Part shown: positions 53,524 to 61,417 of the stretch, in pieces
How the letters are laid out: the number at the start of each line of letters is the position of its first letter
How positions within the stretch are numbered: the first letter of the stretch is position 1
From: Rhodococcoides kyotonense
GTDB taxonomy: Bacteria; Actinomycetota; Actinomycetes; Mycobacteriales; Mycobacteriaceae
NCBI RefSeq assembly: GCF_900188125.1
Contig: NZ_FZOW01000010.1
Span: 186,001 to 250,000, forward strand
Reading direction: 5' to 3'
DNA length: 64,000 nt
Notes under the pieces: model-generated
The model's database searches: none
Told to the model about the DNA's origin: nothing
Seen by the model: only the letters and a program-made list of their open reading frames with translations
Made by a program: the position numbers and the translations under genes

Positions 53524-54311
53524 TTCGTGCCTTTCGCTGCGTTCCACGCCGACTCGGTGTTCCACACGGCGCGCTGGTATTCGGGATCGGTATTGGACAA
53601 GCTGGCCAACTCGGACGAGGCATCCCATGCCAGGACTTCGAGCGGGGTCGTATCGAACGTCGGCGACGGATCGAGCGGATGCGCCGTGTTGGCGAGGAGT
53701 ACGACGACGGGAAGATGAATCAGCAGATCGATCTCGGCACCTGGTCCTGCAGTCCCGGTCGAGGTCAGTGCCCCGTCGGGTTCGACGCGCACGCCGTGGA
53801 AGAAGGAGATCGACGGCGGTAGATCTCGCGGCTCCAGGCCGTGCTTCGCTGCAGCGACGGTGAACAGTTCACGTCCCGCTGGCGCGTCCGAATGCAGCGA
53901 GCCCACCGCGTATTTGGCGATATTTGCTGGGACGGACGTCGTCCCGCAGAACGCGTCGTGATGGCCCGAGCTGTCGGCGACGACGGTGGCGAGGACGCGA
54001 CCCTGATCGGACAGTAGCGGATGCCCCTCGCCGAGATACGCCTGCCATGGAACCTTGACCGTGTCAGCGGCATTGAGCCGTTCCCACGGCGCATCGGCGC
54101 GATACAGCAGGAGGTGAGCGCATGCGCTGCCGTCGACGTCGCGTAGGCGCAGTCGGGTGCCTCGCGCGAGCACCTTCGTGGTGTAGCGGCCGCCGGGAAC
54201 GGTGTCGGACCAGGTGAGTTCGCTGATACCGTCCGGAGCGGTCGGCCCGTCGATCGATGCTGCCTGGGCTCGTGCGTGCTGTCGTGCAGCATGTGTCGTG
54301 GCGGTGTTCAT
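53520..54311 (-). CDS. DUF1989 (urea-carboxylase-associated) protein, longer paralogue
   Basis: 263 residues. The family domain covers about residues 30-240 and includes HHDAFCGTTSVPAN, the Cys position shared with its partner, and ISFFHGVRVEPDG. It is the likely second subunit of the carboxyguanidine deiminase heterodimer. It starts 6 bp after the permease stop and is coupled to the shorter paralogue. Confidence 0.92.
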   Translation of the reverse strand: MNTATTHAARQHARAQAASIDGPTAPDGISELTWSDTVPGGRYTTKVLARGTRLRLRDVDGSACAHLLLYRADAPWERLNAADTVKVPWQAYLGEGHPLLSDQGRVLATVVADSSGHHDAFCGTTSVPANIAKYAVGSLHSDAPAGRELFTVAAAKHGLEPRDLPPSISFFHGVRVEPDGALTSTGTAGPGAEIDLLIHLPVVVLLANTAHPLDPSPTFDTTPLEVLAWDASSELASLSNTDPEYQRAVWNTESAWNAAKGTK

Positions 54312-54317
54312 GTGATC

Positions 54318-55868
54318 TCAGGCTCCGATCGTGACGGGCTTCGGGTGGGCTTTGCCGCGTGGCAGGCAAGCGATGCCCACGACGACGACGGCAAGGACGG
54401 TAAGCGGTGCGGCCCACTGCAGCAGCGGGAATTCACCGGTGGGGTTGAAGATTTCGGCGCGTGGCCAGGACAGGTTGACGACCATGAGGCTGCCGTACAG
54501 CACGGCGAGAATGTTGACGGGGATGCCGAGCACGCCCAGCGAGAAGAGCTTCTTGCCTTCCGAATCGACCTCGGCGCGTGCGTGCGGCCACCCTTTCAGG
54601 CGCTGCACCAGTAGGGGCACCGTCACCATCATGTAGGCCAGGTAGATCAGCACGATGCAGACACTCGTCAGCGTCGTGAAGATCGCCGCATTGCCGACAT
54701 TCACGGCAAGAACTGCGACACAGGCGAATCCGATGAGAACGGACGGCGCGATGGGAGTTCCGGTCCGAGCGTTGACCGTCGACAGCAGCTTCGACGCCGG
54801 CAGTCGGCCGTCGCGTGCCATCGAGAACATCAGGCGCGATGCGGCGGTCTGGATGGCGAGCGTGCAGATGAAGACGGCGATGGCGACGTCGATCAGGAGG
54901 ACCGTTCCCCACGGCGAACTGAGAATCGAATCGAGAACGTACGGAAGCCCTTCCGCTGCGAGTCGGCCATCGGTGAGGCTCGGTGCTGCCATGAGTGCGC
55001 CGACGATCATGAGTCCGCCGCCGAGTGCGGAAGCCGACAGTGCCAGACGAATCGTGCGAGGCGCAACGCGTCGGGGATTGTGTGTTTCCTCGGCGAGCTC
55101 ACCTGCCGACCCGAATCCGACCATGACGTAGGCGGCCATCAAGCCGGAAACGATCCACGCCCAGATGTAGCCGGTCTCGGTGCCTGCGGATCCCGTGTCG
55201 AGAACGACCTGCGGTCCACGCTCGGCGTGTGTGAAGAAGACGAGGACAACCGCTGCGACACCGATTATTTCGCACGTGACACCGATGCTGTTGATGCGCG
55301 ACATCCAGTTGACGCCGATGCAGTTGATCGTCGTCGTCAGCACCAGAAGGACCGATCCGAGGATGACGGCGTTCGCGGCACCGCTCGGGGACGTCAGGGC
55401 AGTGTCGTCGCCGACGAACTGGAACCCGCTCCAGACACTCGGGAGGACCACTTGCAATGCGATTGCTGCTGCGGCGGCGGTGACGATCTGGGCGATGATC
55501 ATGAACCATCCGGCGAACCATCCGACGATCTCACCGCCCATGCGCCTCGACCATTGATAGATCGCACCTGAAATCGGGTATCGCGCAGCGAGTTCGGCGA
55601 AGTTGAGAGCCACCATGAACTGACCGAGGAACACCAGCGGCCACGTGAAGAAGAAAGCGGGTCCACCGAAGCTGAAGCCGAGCCCGAAGAGTTGGAAGAT
55701 CGTCGTCAGGATCGATACGAACGAGAAACCGGCCGCGAACGACGCGAATTTGCCGAGCGAGCGGTGAAGCTGTGGTTCGTAACCGAACTCGACGAGGTCG
55801 GAATGGTCACTGGTGGTCGCGGTCGGTGACGACGGGCCCTCTGGTGCGGGCAGAGTAGTCGAGCTCAT
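54318..55868 (-). CDS. APC family amino-acid/nitrogen-compound permease
   Basis: 516 residues from ATG at 55868 with AGGAG 7 nt upstream. Twelve predicted membrane helices and the APC signature region SGAIYQWSRRMGGEIVGWFAGW. It resembles permeases found in urea-carboxylase and guanidine gene clusters. First gene of the operon, so it probably imports the substrate (guanidine, urea or related compound). Confidence 0.92.
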   Translation of the reverse strand: MSSTTLPAPEGPSSPTATTSDHSDLVEFGYEPQLHRSLGKFASFAAGFSFVSILTTIFQLFGLGFSFGGPAFFFTWPLVFLGQFMVALNFAELAARYPISGAIYQWSRRMGGEIVGWFAGWFMIIAQIVTAAAAAIALQVVLPSVWSGFQFVGDDTALTSPSGAANAVILGSVLLVLTTTINCIGVNWMSRINSIGVTCEIIGVAAVVLVFFTHAERGPQVVLDTGSAGTETGYIWAWIVSGLMAAYVMVGFGSAGELAEETHNPRRVAPRTIRLALSASALGGGLMIVGALMAAPSLTDGRLAAEGLPYVLDSILSSPWGTVLLIDVAIAVFICTLAIQTAASRLMFSMARDGRLPASKLLSTVNARTGTPIAPSVLIGFACVAVLAVNVGNAAIFTTLTSVCIVLIYLAYMMVTVPLLVQRLKGWPHARAEVDSEGKKLFSLGVLGIPVNILAVLYGSLMVVNLSWPRAEIFNPTGEFPLLQWAAPLTVLAVVVVGIACLPRGKAHPKPVTIGA

Positions 55869-56019
55869 GAACGTCTCCTGGAAGGAAGTGAGTGTGACCG
55901 CCCGTCTGCGCTGCCGGTGCGGGGTTTCTGTCACTCGATAGTTTTCCGGTCGGAATCGCCTGTTGGGTGACGCGCATGTAGCGAATGCGTGCCGCCGTGC
56001 AACATCTGTGTTTCCTATG

Positions 56020-56039
56020 TTTCTGTCGAATGACAGAAA
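56020..56039. promoter_or_regulatory. TetR operator controlling the nitrogen operon
   Basis: TTTCTGTC-GAAT-GACAGAAA, perfect 8 bp arms, between the APC permease and TetR starts. A second half-site TTTCTGTC lies at 55925-55932. Confidence 0.75.
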
Positions 56040-56074
56040 TTTCACAGCGGGCAATTCGATGCCAGGATGAAGCC

Positions 56075-56743
56075 ATGGCCACCACGACCGGCGCAGGAAG
56101 ACCGAGACTCAGCACGAAGAAGCGTCCGGGCGAGACGGCACGCGAGGAGATACTCGACGCGGCTGCGGAGCTGTTCACCACGCGGGGATTCACCAACACG
56201 TCGACGCGCATGATCGCCGACGCGGTCGGGATCCGGCAGGCCTCGCTCTATCACCATTTCGCCGGTAAGGACGACATGCTCGACGCACTGCTCAGCGGAA
56301 CCGTCGACGAGCCGTTGGCCGTCGGGCGCCAGGTGGAGTCCAGCGACGCGTCGGCCTCGGTGAAGATGTACGCCCTTGCACTGTTCGACGCGGACCAGCT
56401 CACACGCTCGACGTGGAATCTCGGAGCGCTGTATCTGTTGCCGGAGGTGCGAGCGGACAGGTTCGAGTCGTTCCGCCGACACAGATACGCGCTGATGGAT
56501 CTGTACGCCTCGCTGGCGTCGTCGATGCTCGGTGAACTCGGCGCCGATGCACTGCCCGGTACCCAGGACCTGCCCTTCCGCCTGGTCGAGACCGTCGTCA
56601 ACGGGCGTGCGGACGTCGAGAACGGGAGGGTGGCGTCGACGGCGTGGAGTCCGGCTCTGATCGCCGACGCGGCCGTCCGTGTATTGGGCTGGACCGGCTC
56701 GACGGAATCGTTGCGCAGCGGGGCACGCATACTGACGGGGTGA
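56075..56743 (+). CDS. TetR/AcrR family regulator of the nitrogen operon
   Basis: 222 residues from ATG at 56075. HTH TSTRMIADAVGIRQASLYHHF (one residue over when counted as a block; positions about 45-65). The C-terminal domain is helical. Divergent from the APC permease gene, and a perfect palindrome lies in the 206 bp between. It is therefore probably the repressor of the permease-DUF1989-carboxylase-atzF operon, with guanidine or an intermediate as inducer. Its stop overlaps the cupin gene start by GTGA. Confidence 0.9.
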   Translation: MATTTGAGRPRLSTKKRPGETAREEILDAAAELFTTRGFTNTSTRMIADAVGIRQASLYHHFAGKDDMLDALLSGTVDEPLAVGRQVESSDASASVKMYALALFDADQLTRSTWNLGALYLLPEVRADRFESFRRHRYALMDLYASLASSMLGELGADALPGTQDLPFRLVETVVNGRADVENGRVASTAWSPALIADAAVRVLGWTGSTESLRSGARILTG

Positions 56744-57192
56744 GCGATCTACCCGATTGGGCCGAGGGCCTCGGATTGTCCCGACATCCCGAGGGCGGCT
56801 GGTTCCGCGAGACCTGGCGTAGCGACGTCGAGATTCCGCAGAACGATCTGCCCGACGGTTATGCCGGCCCCCGTTCGGCCGGGACGGCGATTCTGTTTCT
56901 TCTCCTGCCCGGTGAGCAGTCGGCGTGGCACACCGTCCGGAGCGCCGAGATATGGCTGTATCACCGCGGGAGTCCGGTGTTGCTCGAACTCGGAGGCGAC
57001 GGGCCGCGCCCGGGTCCGATCACGCCGCTGACGGTCGGCCCGGATGTGCTGGCGGCCGAGTCCCCGCAATGCGTCGTGCCGGCGTCGTACTGGCAACGCG
57101 CCCGGCCGCTGGGCGACGAGCCGTCGCTCGTGTCGTGCATCGTCAGTCCCGGCTTCGACTTCGACGATTTCTCGTTGGAACAGAATGCCTAG
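56740..57192 (+). CDS. DUF985 cupin-like protein
   Basis: 150 residues from GTG at 56740. The cupin strand pattern includes HPEGGWFRETWRS, FLLLPGEQSAWHTVRSAEIW and a Cys/Pro-rich C-terminal half with SCIVSPGFDFDDF. The family is named cupin-like DUF985; metal-binding His residues are partly visible. The function is unknown. It is overlapped by the TetR gene upstream and the next gene downstream. Confidence 0.9.
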   Translation: MSDLPDWAEGLGLSRHPEGGWFRETWRSDVEIPQNDLPDGYAGPRSAGTAILFLLLPGEQSAWHTVRSAEIWLYHRGSPVLLELGGDGPRPGPITPLTVGPDVLAAESPQCVVPASYWQRARPLGDEPSLVSCIVSPGFDFDDFSLEQNA

Positions 57193-58006
57193 AAAGAAGG
57201 ACACGGCGGGTCCGAAAGCCGGTGTCTACGACATCGACACCGGTACGTGCGAATTGGTCAGAGACACACTCGTTTCCGACGGCTGGACCGTGCAGATCAA
57301 CGGTGTGCCGAGCTCGCACATCGACATGGACGACCCCACCCAACTCGATTTCGAATACATGCGCTGGATGGCCGGTCTCGTATCCCATCACGACTTTCCA
57401 GGTCCGCGGCTGCGGACGCTGCACCTGGGTGGCGGGGCCTGCACTCTCGCACGGTATTTCGCGGCTGTGTACCCCGATGCACGTCAGGTCGTCGTCGAAC
57501 TCGACGGTAGGCTCGCCGAACTCGTCCGCGAGTGGTTCGATCTGCCCCGCGCTCCGTTGCTACGCATCCGCGTCGGCGAGGCACGTGAGGTGACCGAGAC
57601 GCTGACCGAGAACAGTCGCGACCTCGTCGTGCGTGACGTGTTCGCAGGCAGTACCACGCCGGAACCGTTGCAGACCAAGGAATTCACCGAGCATGTACGA
57701 CGCGTCCTCGCGCCGTCCGGAATCTACGTCGTCAACTGTGGTGACACGCGGGATCTGACGCGGACGCGACGGGAAGCGTCGACGATCGGTTCGGTCTTCC
57801 CGCACACCGCGATCATCGCCGATCCGGCGATGCTGAAGGGGCGACGCTACGGCAACGTCGTCATCGCGGGCAGTGATGTCCCGTTGGCGCAGGAACCCGC
57901 CTTGGCGCGTGAGCTTCTCGGTGGCGGTGTGCCCGCGCATGTCTGGCTGGACGAGCAGGTTCGGACTTTCGCGCGGGACGCACAAGTTCTTCGAGACCCA
58001 GTATAG
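57185..58006 (+). CDS. Spermidine-synthase-like (aminopropyltransferase-fold) protein
   Basis: 273 residues from ATG at 57185. SAM-type motif I LHLGGGACTLARYF (about 78-91), then VVELDGRLAELV, and VRDVFAGSTTPEPL where the catalytic acid of spermidine synthase would stand. Its N-terminal strand domain is that of the spermidine synthase superfamily. Such proteins include both polyamine synthases and methyltransferases without polyamine activity. It overlaps the cupin gene by 8 bp. Confidence 0.85.
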   Translation: MPRKKDTAGPKAGVYDIDTGTCELVRDTLVSDGWTVQINGVPSSHIDMDDPTQLDFEYMRWMAGLVSHHDFPGPRLRTLHLGGGACTLARYFAAVYPDARQVVVELDGRLAELVREWFDLPRAPLLRIRVGEAREVTETLTENSRDLVVRDVFAGSTTPEPLQTKEFTEHVRRVLAPSGIYVVNCGDTRDLTRTRREASTIGSVFPHTAIIADPAMLKGRRYGNVVIAGSDVPLAQEPALARELLGGGVPAHVWLDEQVRTFARDAQVLRDPV

Positions 58007-58018
58007 AAACATGTTCTA
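58004..58018 (+). promoter_or_regulatory. Palindrome before the monooxygenase gene
   Basis: TAGAA-ACATG-TTCTA, overlapping the upstream stop codon and 43 bp before the ABM start. It resembles KstR-type sites (TnnAACnnGTTnnA), matching all but one fixed position. Confidence 0.4.
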
Positions 58019-58061
58019 CAGTGATCTTCAGACACTGACCGATCACCGTAGGAGATGCACG

Positions 58062-58355
58062 ATGGCGCTCATCGCCCTGCTCGACCTGAAGCTGAAGCCC
58101 GAGATCCTCGACGACGCGAAGGTGGTTCTGAGCCGCGTACTCGCCGAGACTCGTGCGTTCGACGGATGTCTGGGTGTCGATGTACTGGTGGACGAGGACG
58201 ACGCGACGCATTGGATCGCCTACGAGCGGTGGGAGTCGGCCGAGGCCGATGCGAAGTACCGCGAATTCCGCGCAGGGCCGGGCAAGATCACCGACCTCGG
58301 CCCGCTGCTCGCGGGCGCGCCGGGGCTGACCAAGTTCACTGTGTCCGACGTCTAG
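58062..58355 (+). CDS. Antibiotic biosynthesis monooxygenase (ABM) family protein
   Basis: 97 residues. ATG at 58062 is preceded by AGGAG. The ferredoxin-like fold of YgiN-type quinol monooxygenases is indicated by LKLKPEILDDAKVVL, FDGCLGVDVLVDE and YERWESAEADAKYRE. Such proteins oxidise quinols or aromatic substrates without cofactors, but not all are active. It may have its own promoter under the palindrome at 58004. Confidence 0.88.
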   Translation: MALIALLDLKLKPEILDDAKVVLSRVLAETRAFDGCLGVDVLVDEDDATHWIAYERWESAEADAKYREFRAGPGKITDLGPLLAGAPGLTKFTVSDV

Positions 58356-58430
58356 GACCCCGTCGTTCTACGACACCGTGCTTCCAGGACGCCGTGGTTC
58401 TAGGACGCCGCCGTGGGTCTAGGACACTGC
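58352..58430. repeat. Degenerate 16 bp tandem repeat spanning two convergent stop codons
   Basis: Units CTAGGACCCCGTCGTT (58352), CTACGACACCGTGCTT (58368), CCAGGACGCCGTGGTT (58384), a 19 bp unit at 58400 and a partial one at 58419. Unit 1 contains the ABM stop and unit 5 the stop of the opposite GGDEF-EAL gene. Confidence 0.75.
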
Positions 58431-60209
58431 CAGGGGTGGGGCTTCCGGCCGCCCGGTCAGGAATCCCTGCACCATGTCGACTCCCAGTTCGAGTGCGACA
58501 CGTAGTTCGCCTGCGGTCTCGACGCCTTCCATGACGAGGGTCGACCCGACGTCGCGTGCGAATCCGGCGAGTGCTGCCGCCGCTGCTCTGCGCGTCGGGT
58601 CCTTGTCGATGCCGTGGACGAGGGCGTAATCCACCTTCAGCACATCGGGTTTGAGTTCGACGACTTGACGAAGGCCTGCGAAGCCTGCGCCGACGTCGTC
58701 GACCGAGATACGGACGCCGGCGGCGCGGAGGTCTTCCACGGAGCGCGCGACCGAACGGTAGTCGTCGACGCGTTCGTGTTCGGTGATCTCGAGATACAGC
58801 GTGCGTGAGTCGAGGTGCGGCCCGAGCCGGGTCAGCAGGTCCGTCGATCTGATGGTTTCGGCAGAGGCGTTGATGGAGACGAAGGCATCGGGCGGGAGGG
58901 TGCGCATCGTCCGCAGTGCTTCGTCGATGGCGGCGAGTTCGAGGCGTGGCCCGATGCCTGCCTGCGACGCGTCGCGGAACCAGATCAGTGGCGATCCGTG
59001 GCCGAACGGAAACCGTGACAGCGCTTCGTAACCGACGATCGCAGAGGTCGCCGTGTCGCAGATCGGTTGGAACACCATGCTCGGTCCGCCGGACTCGATC
59101 AGCGATTCGATTCTGTCGCGCACCCGCAGCGGATCGATCCTGTGAGGGACTGTCTCGTGGCGGTGAGTCTTGTTGCGGTACTGGTCGATATCGGCGAGCG
59201 CTATCAGGCGTCGGAGCTGCGCGCCGCTTGCGTCCCCTCGAATCGCGGTGTCTCCGGCTGCCCCGACGCTCGTCGTGAACGGCGGGTCGTCGAACGACTC
59301 CTCCAGTGCGTCGCGGATCCTCTGCTCGGCGGCGTCGACATGGGCTCGTGAACCGATGTGGACGCAGACGAATTCGTCGCCTCCGAGCCGGGCGACAACC
59401 GAATTCGACGACGCGGCGCCGCGGAGGCGGTCTGCGACCTCGACGAGAACGGAGTCGCCGGACGGGTGACCGTAGCGATCGTTGATGGCTTTGAACTTGT
59501 CGATATCCGTCACCACGACGCCGATGACGGTGGGCTCGGTACGTGACTCGGGAACGGTGTTGTTGAGCTTCTCGACGACCTCGAACAGACCGCGACGGTT
59601 GTGCAGGCCGGTCAGCGAGTCACGTACGGCCACTTGGGCGCGAAGACGAAGGTTGCGCAGGTACGGACGCAACGCGAACGGGACGACGAAGAGTGTTCCG
59701 AGAGTGACGAAGCGAGATGCGACCGACCACGGGTTGGCGTCGTCGAGAACGGACAGCGTTGCAAGTCCGACGAGCGAGCTCAGCGATACACACAGGTGCA
59801 ACGCCAGAATGCGTGGTGACGTACCCACCGTGGCGAACACCGCGACGACGGCGAACATCGCGCACCCGGGCATTGCGATGAACGGTGAGTCGAACGCGAA
59901 CAGTACTGTGAGGATTCCGACGTCGGCCCACAAAATGTAGAGGGCGGCGACGCGTCGACTCGGCCACGATCCCACACACCATGCAATCGCGACGGGGACG
60001 GTCGACAGAGCCGCTATCCCTACGATTGCCGCTTCGACGACGGTGAATTGGCCGGATGGAATCATCAGCACCCCGGCGAGGCCGAACGACAACGTCATCG
60101 CACTGATGAACAGACGTGCCCATCGCGCGCCGTCGGGTGCGGGTACCCACGACCGACCACCGAACGAGCTGGAAGGCGTGTTCGACCGAGACGCGGAAAA
60201 GTCGCCCAC
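58419..60209 (-). CDS. GGDEF-EAL protein with membrane sensor domain
   Basis: 596 residues from GTG at 60209. About six membrane helices in the first 190 residues, then a GGDEF domain with LGGDEFVC intact, and an EAL domain (about 345-590) with YEALSRF, SINASAETI, EITEHERV, DDVGAGFAG and LKVDYALV. Both catalytic motifs look complete, so it could both make and degrade c-di-GMP. It has no obvious partner gene and is the second such protein in the window. Confidence 0.92.
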   Translation of the reverse strand: MGDFSASRSNTPSSSFGGRSWVPAPDGARWARLFISAMTLSFGLAGVLMIPSGQFTVVEAAIVGIAALSTVPVAIAWCVGSWPSRRVAALYILWADVGILTVLFAFDSPFIAMPGCAMFAVVAVFATVGTSPRILALHLCVSLSSLVGLATLSVLDDANPWSVASRFVTLGTLFVVPFALRPYLRNLRLRAQVAVRDSLTGLHNRRGLFEVVEKLNNTVPESRTEPTVIGVVVTDIDKFKAINDRYGHPSGDSVLVEVADRLRGAASSNSVVARLGGDEFVCVHIGSRAHVDAAEQRIRDALEESFDDPPFTTSVGAAGDTAIRGDASGAQLRRLIALADIDQYRNKTHRHETVPHRIDPLRVRDRIESLIESGGPSMVFQPICDTATSAIVGYEALSRFPFGHGSPLIWFRDASQAGIGPRLELAAIDEALRTMRTLPPDAFVSINASAETIRSTDLLTRLGPHLDSRTLYLEITEHERVDDYRSVARSVEDLRAAGVRISVDDVGAGFAGLRQVVELKPDVLKVDYALVHGIDKDPTRRAAAAALAGFARDVGSTLVMEGVETAGELRVALELGVDMVQGFLTGRPEAPPLAVS

Positions 60210-60351
60210 CGATACGCGGCCTCTCTCGTTCTTCGAACGTGCGGCGCGACGGCGTATTCCGCACACCACTCGTTCTCTGTTCCCGGTCCCGACCCGTTGA
60301 GGAAACCGTACCAGTGCAGGGTTCAGTCGTTCGTTCGAATCGATGACAAGG

Positions 60352-61416
60352 CTAGTCGAGTAGAAACAGGCCACTTCCGAGTGTGTGACCGTTGACCTGA
60401 ACCTCGATCAGGTGTTCGCCCGGGTAGTACCGTCTCGTGGTGATCGGTCGAAACGAATGCGACTTGACGATCTGCTGACGAGATCCCGACGGCAGCGACT
60501 TCGTGGTCAGCTTGAACACTTTCGGGCTGCGTGTGCCGTTGGCCCTGACGTGGTGGATGACGTAGTCGATCGCCACGGACTGGTTCGAAGCAGACGTGTT
60601 TCCCAGATCGAAGGTGAACTCGACGCTCTCGCCGCGGACAACGGTCGTCGGTGTGACGGTCAGGTTCTCGACGGTGACCCCGACGGGCGCGGCGAAACCC
60701 AGCAGAGCCAACGCGTCGGGATGGCCTTTCTTGACGAGTGTTCTCAATGCGTGCCGGACCGACTTCGGAGTGTTCTCGTCCGGATCCGCGATCCACGCAG
60801 AAGCTTGCTCCACGACGAGTTCCGGATCGGTTCGGCTCAGATCGTTGAGATGGTTGGCGACGGATCGGCGTACGTACTCGGACTCGTCGCGGTACAGCGC
60901 GGTGAGGATGCCGCGGGTCGCATAGGGTCTCGCGGTCAGCGCCGCGACGCGTCGTGCCCACGGGAGGAACGGACGTGTGCCCTCGCTGGCGAGGCGTCGT
61001 ACATGGGGGTCCGGGTGGGTGGTCCACGTCTGCGCGGTGGCCAGCGTGCGGTCGAGGTCCGCGTCCAGGAACGTTCGGATGGCGAACTCGCCGGTCAGAC
61101 GTGACGTCAGTTCGGCGAGAAGCTCCAGCCCCGAATCGAATTCGGGCTTGCCTGCAGCGGTGGCGCGAACCGCGAGAGCCTCGGTGACGGGCCAGATCAT
61201 CCAACCGGTGAAGCGCGAATCCGGTAGTGCGGCCCGAAGAGCGGCCTCGAAATCTCGGTAGTCGGACGGCATTTCGGACAGCAAGGCATCCCGCACGAGG
61301 CGCATACGTGTGCTCAGCGAAGCGCTGTCGAAAGACGCAACGCTCAGTTCGAGGCCGAGGCACGCTCGAAGATCGTCGACGACGGCATTGCCCAGTAGTT
61401 CGTCCGCAGTCGGCAT
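60352..61416 (-). CDS. AlkC-like DNA alkylation-repair glycosylase
   Basis: 354 residues. Residues 1-230 form HEAT-like alpha helices with WTTHPDPHVRRLASEGTRP and SVANHLNDLSRTDPELV, as in the AlkC/AlkD family. The C-terminal 110 residues look like an Ig-like domain (GVTVENLTVTPTTVVRGESV), as found in AlkC. The enzyme excises positively charged alkylated bases such as 3-methyladenine without base flipping. It starts just downstream of the flippase-like gene, with one base between them. Confidence 0.9.
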   Translation of the reverse strand: MPTADELLGNAVVDDLRACLGLELSVASFDSASLSTRMRLVRDALLSEMPSDYRDFEAALRAALPDSRFTGWMIWPVTEALAVRATAAGKPEFDSGLELLAELTSRLTGEFAIRTFLDADLDRTLATAQTWTTHPDPHVRRLASEGTRPFLPWARRVAALTARPYATRGILTALYRDESEYVRRSVANHLNDLSRTDPELVVEQASAWIADPDENTPKSVRHALRTLVKKGHPDALALLGFAAPVGVTVENLTVTPTTVVRGESVEFTFDLGNTSASNQSVAIDYVIHHVRANGTRSPKVFKLTTKSLPSGSRQQIVKSHSFRPITTRRYYPGEHLIEVQVNGHTLGSGLFLLD

Positions 61417-61417
61417 G

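Noticed and set aside
55869..56019. Guanidine-I (ykkC) riboswitch in the leader of the APC permease gene
   Set aside because: The conserved blocks of this motif could not be found by eye. The TetR palindrome explains regulation. A covariance-model search would be decisive.
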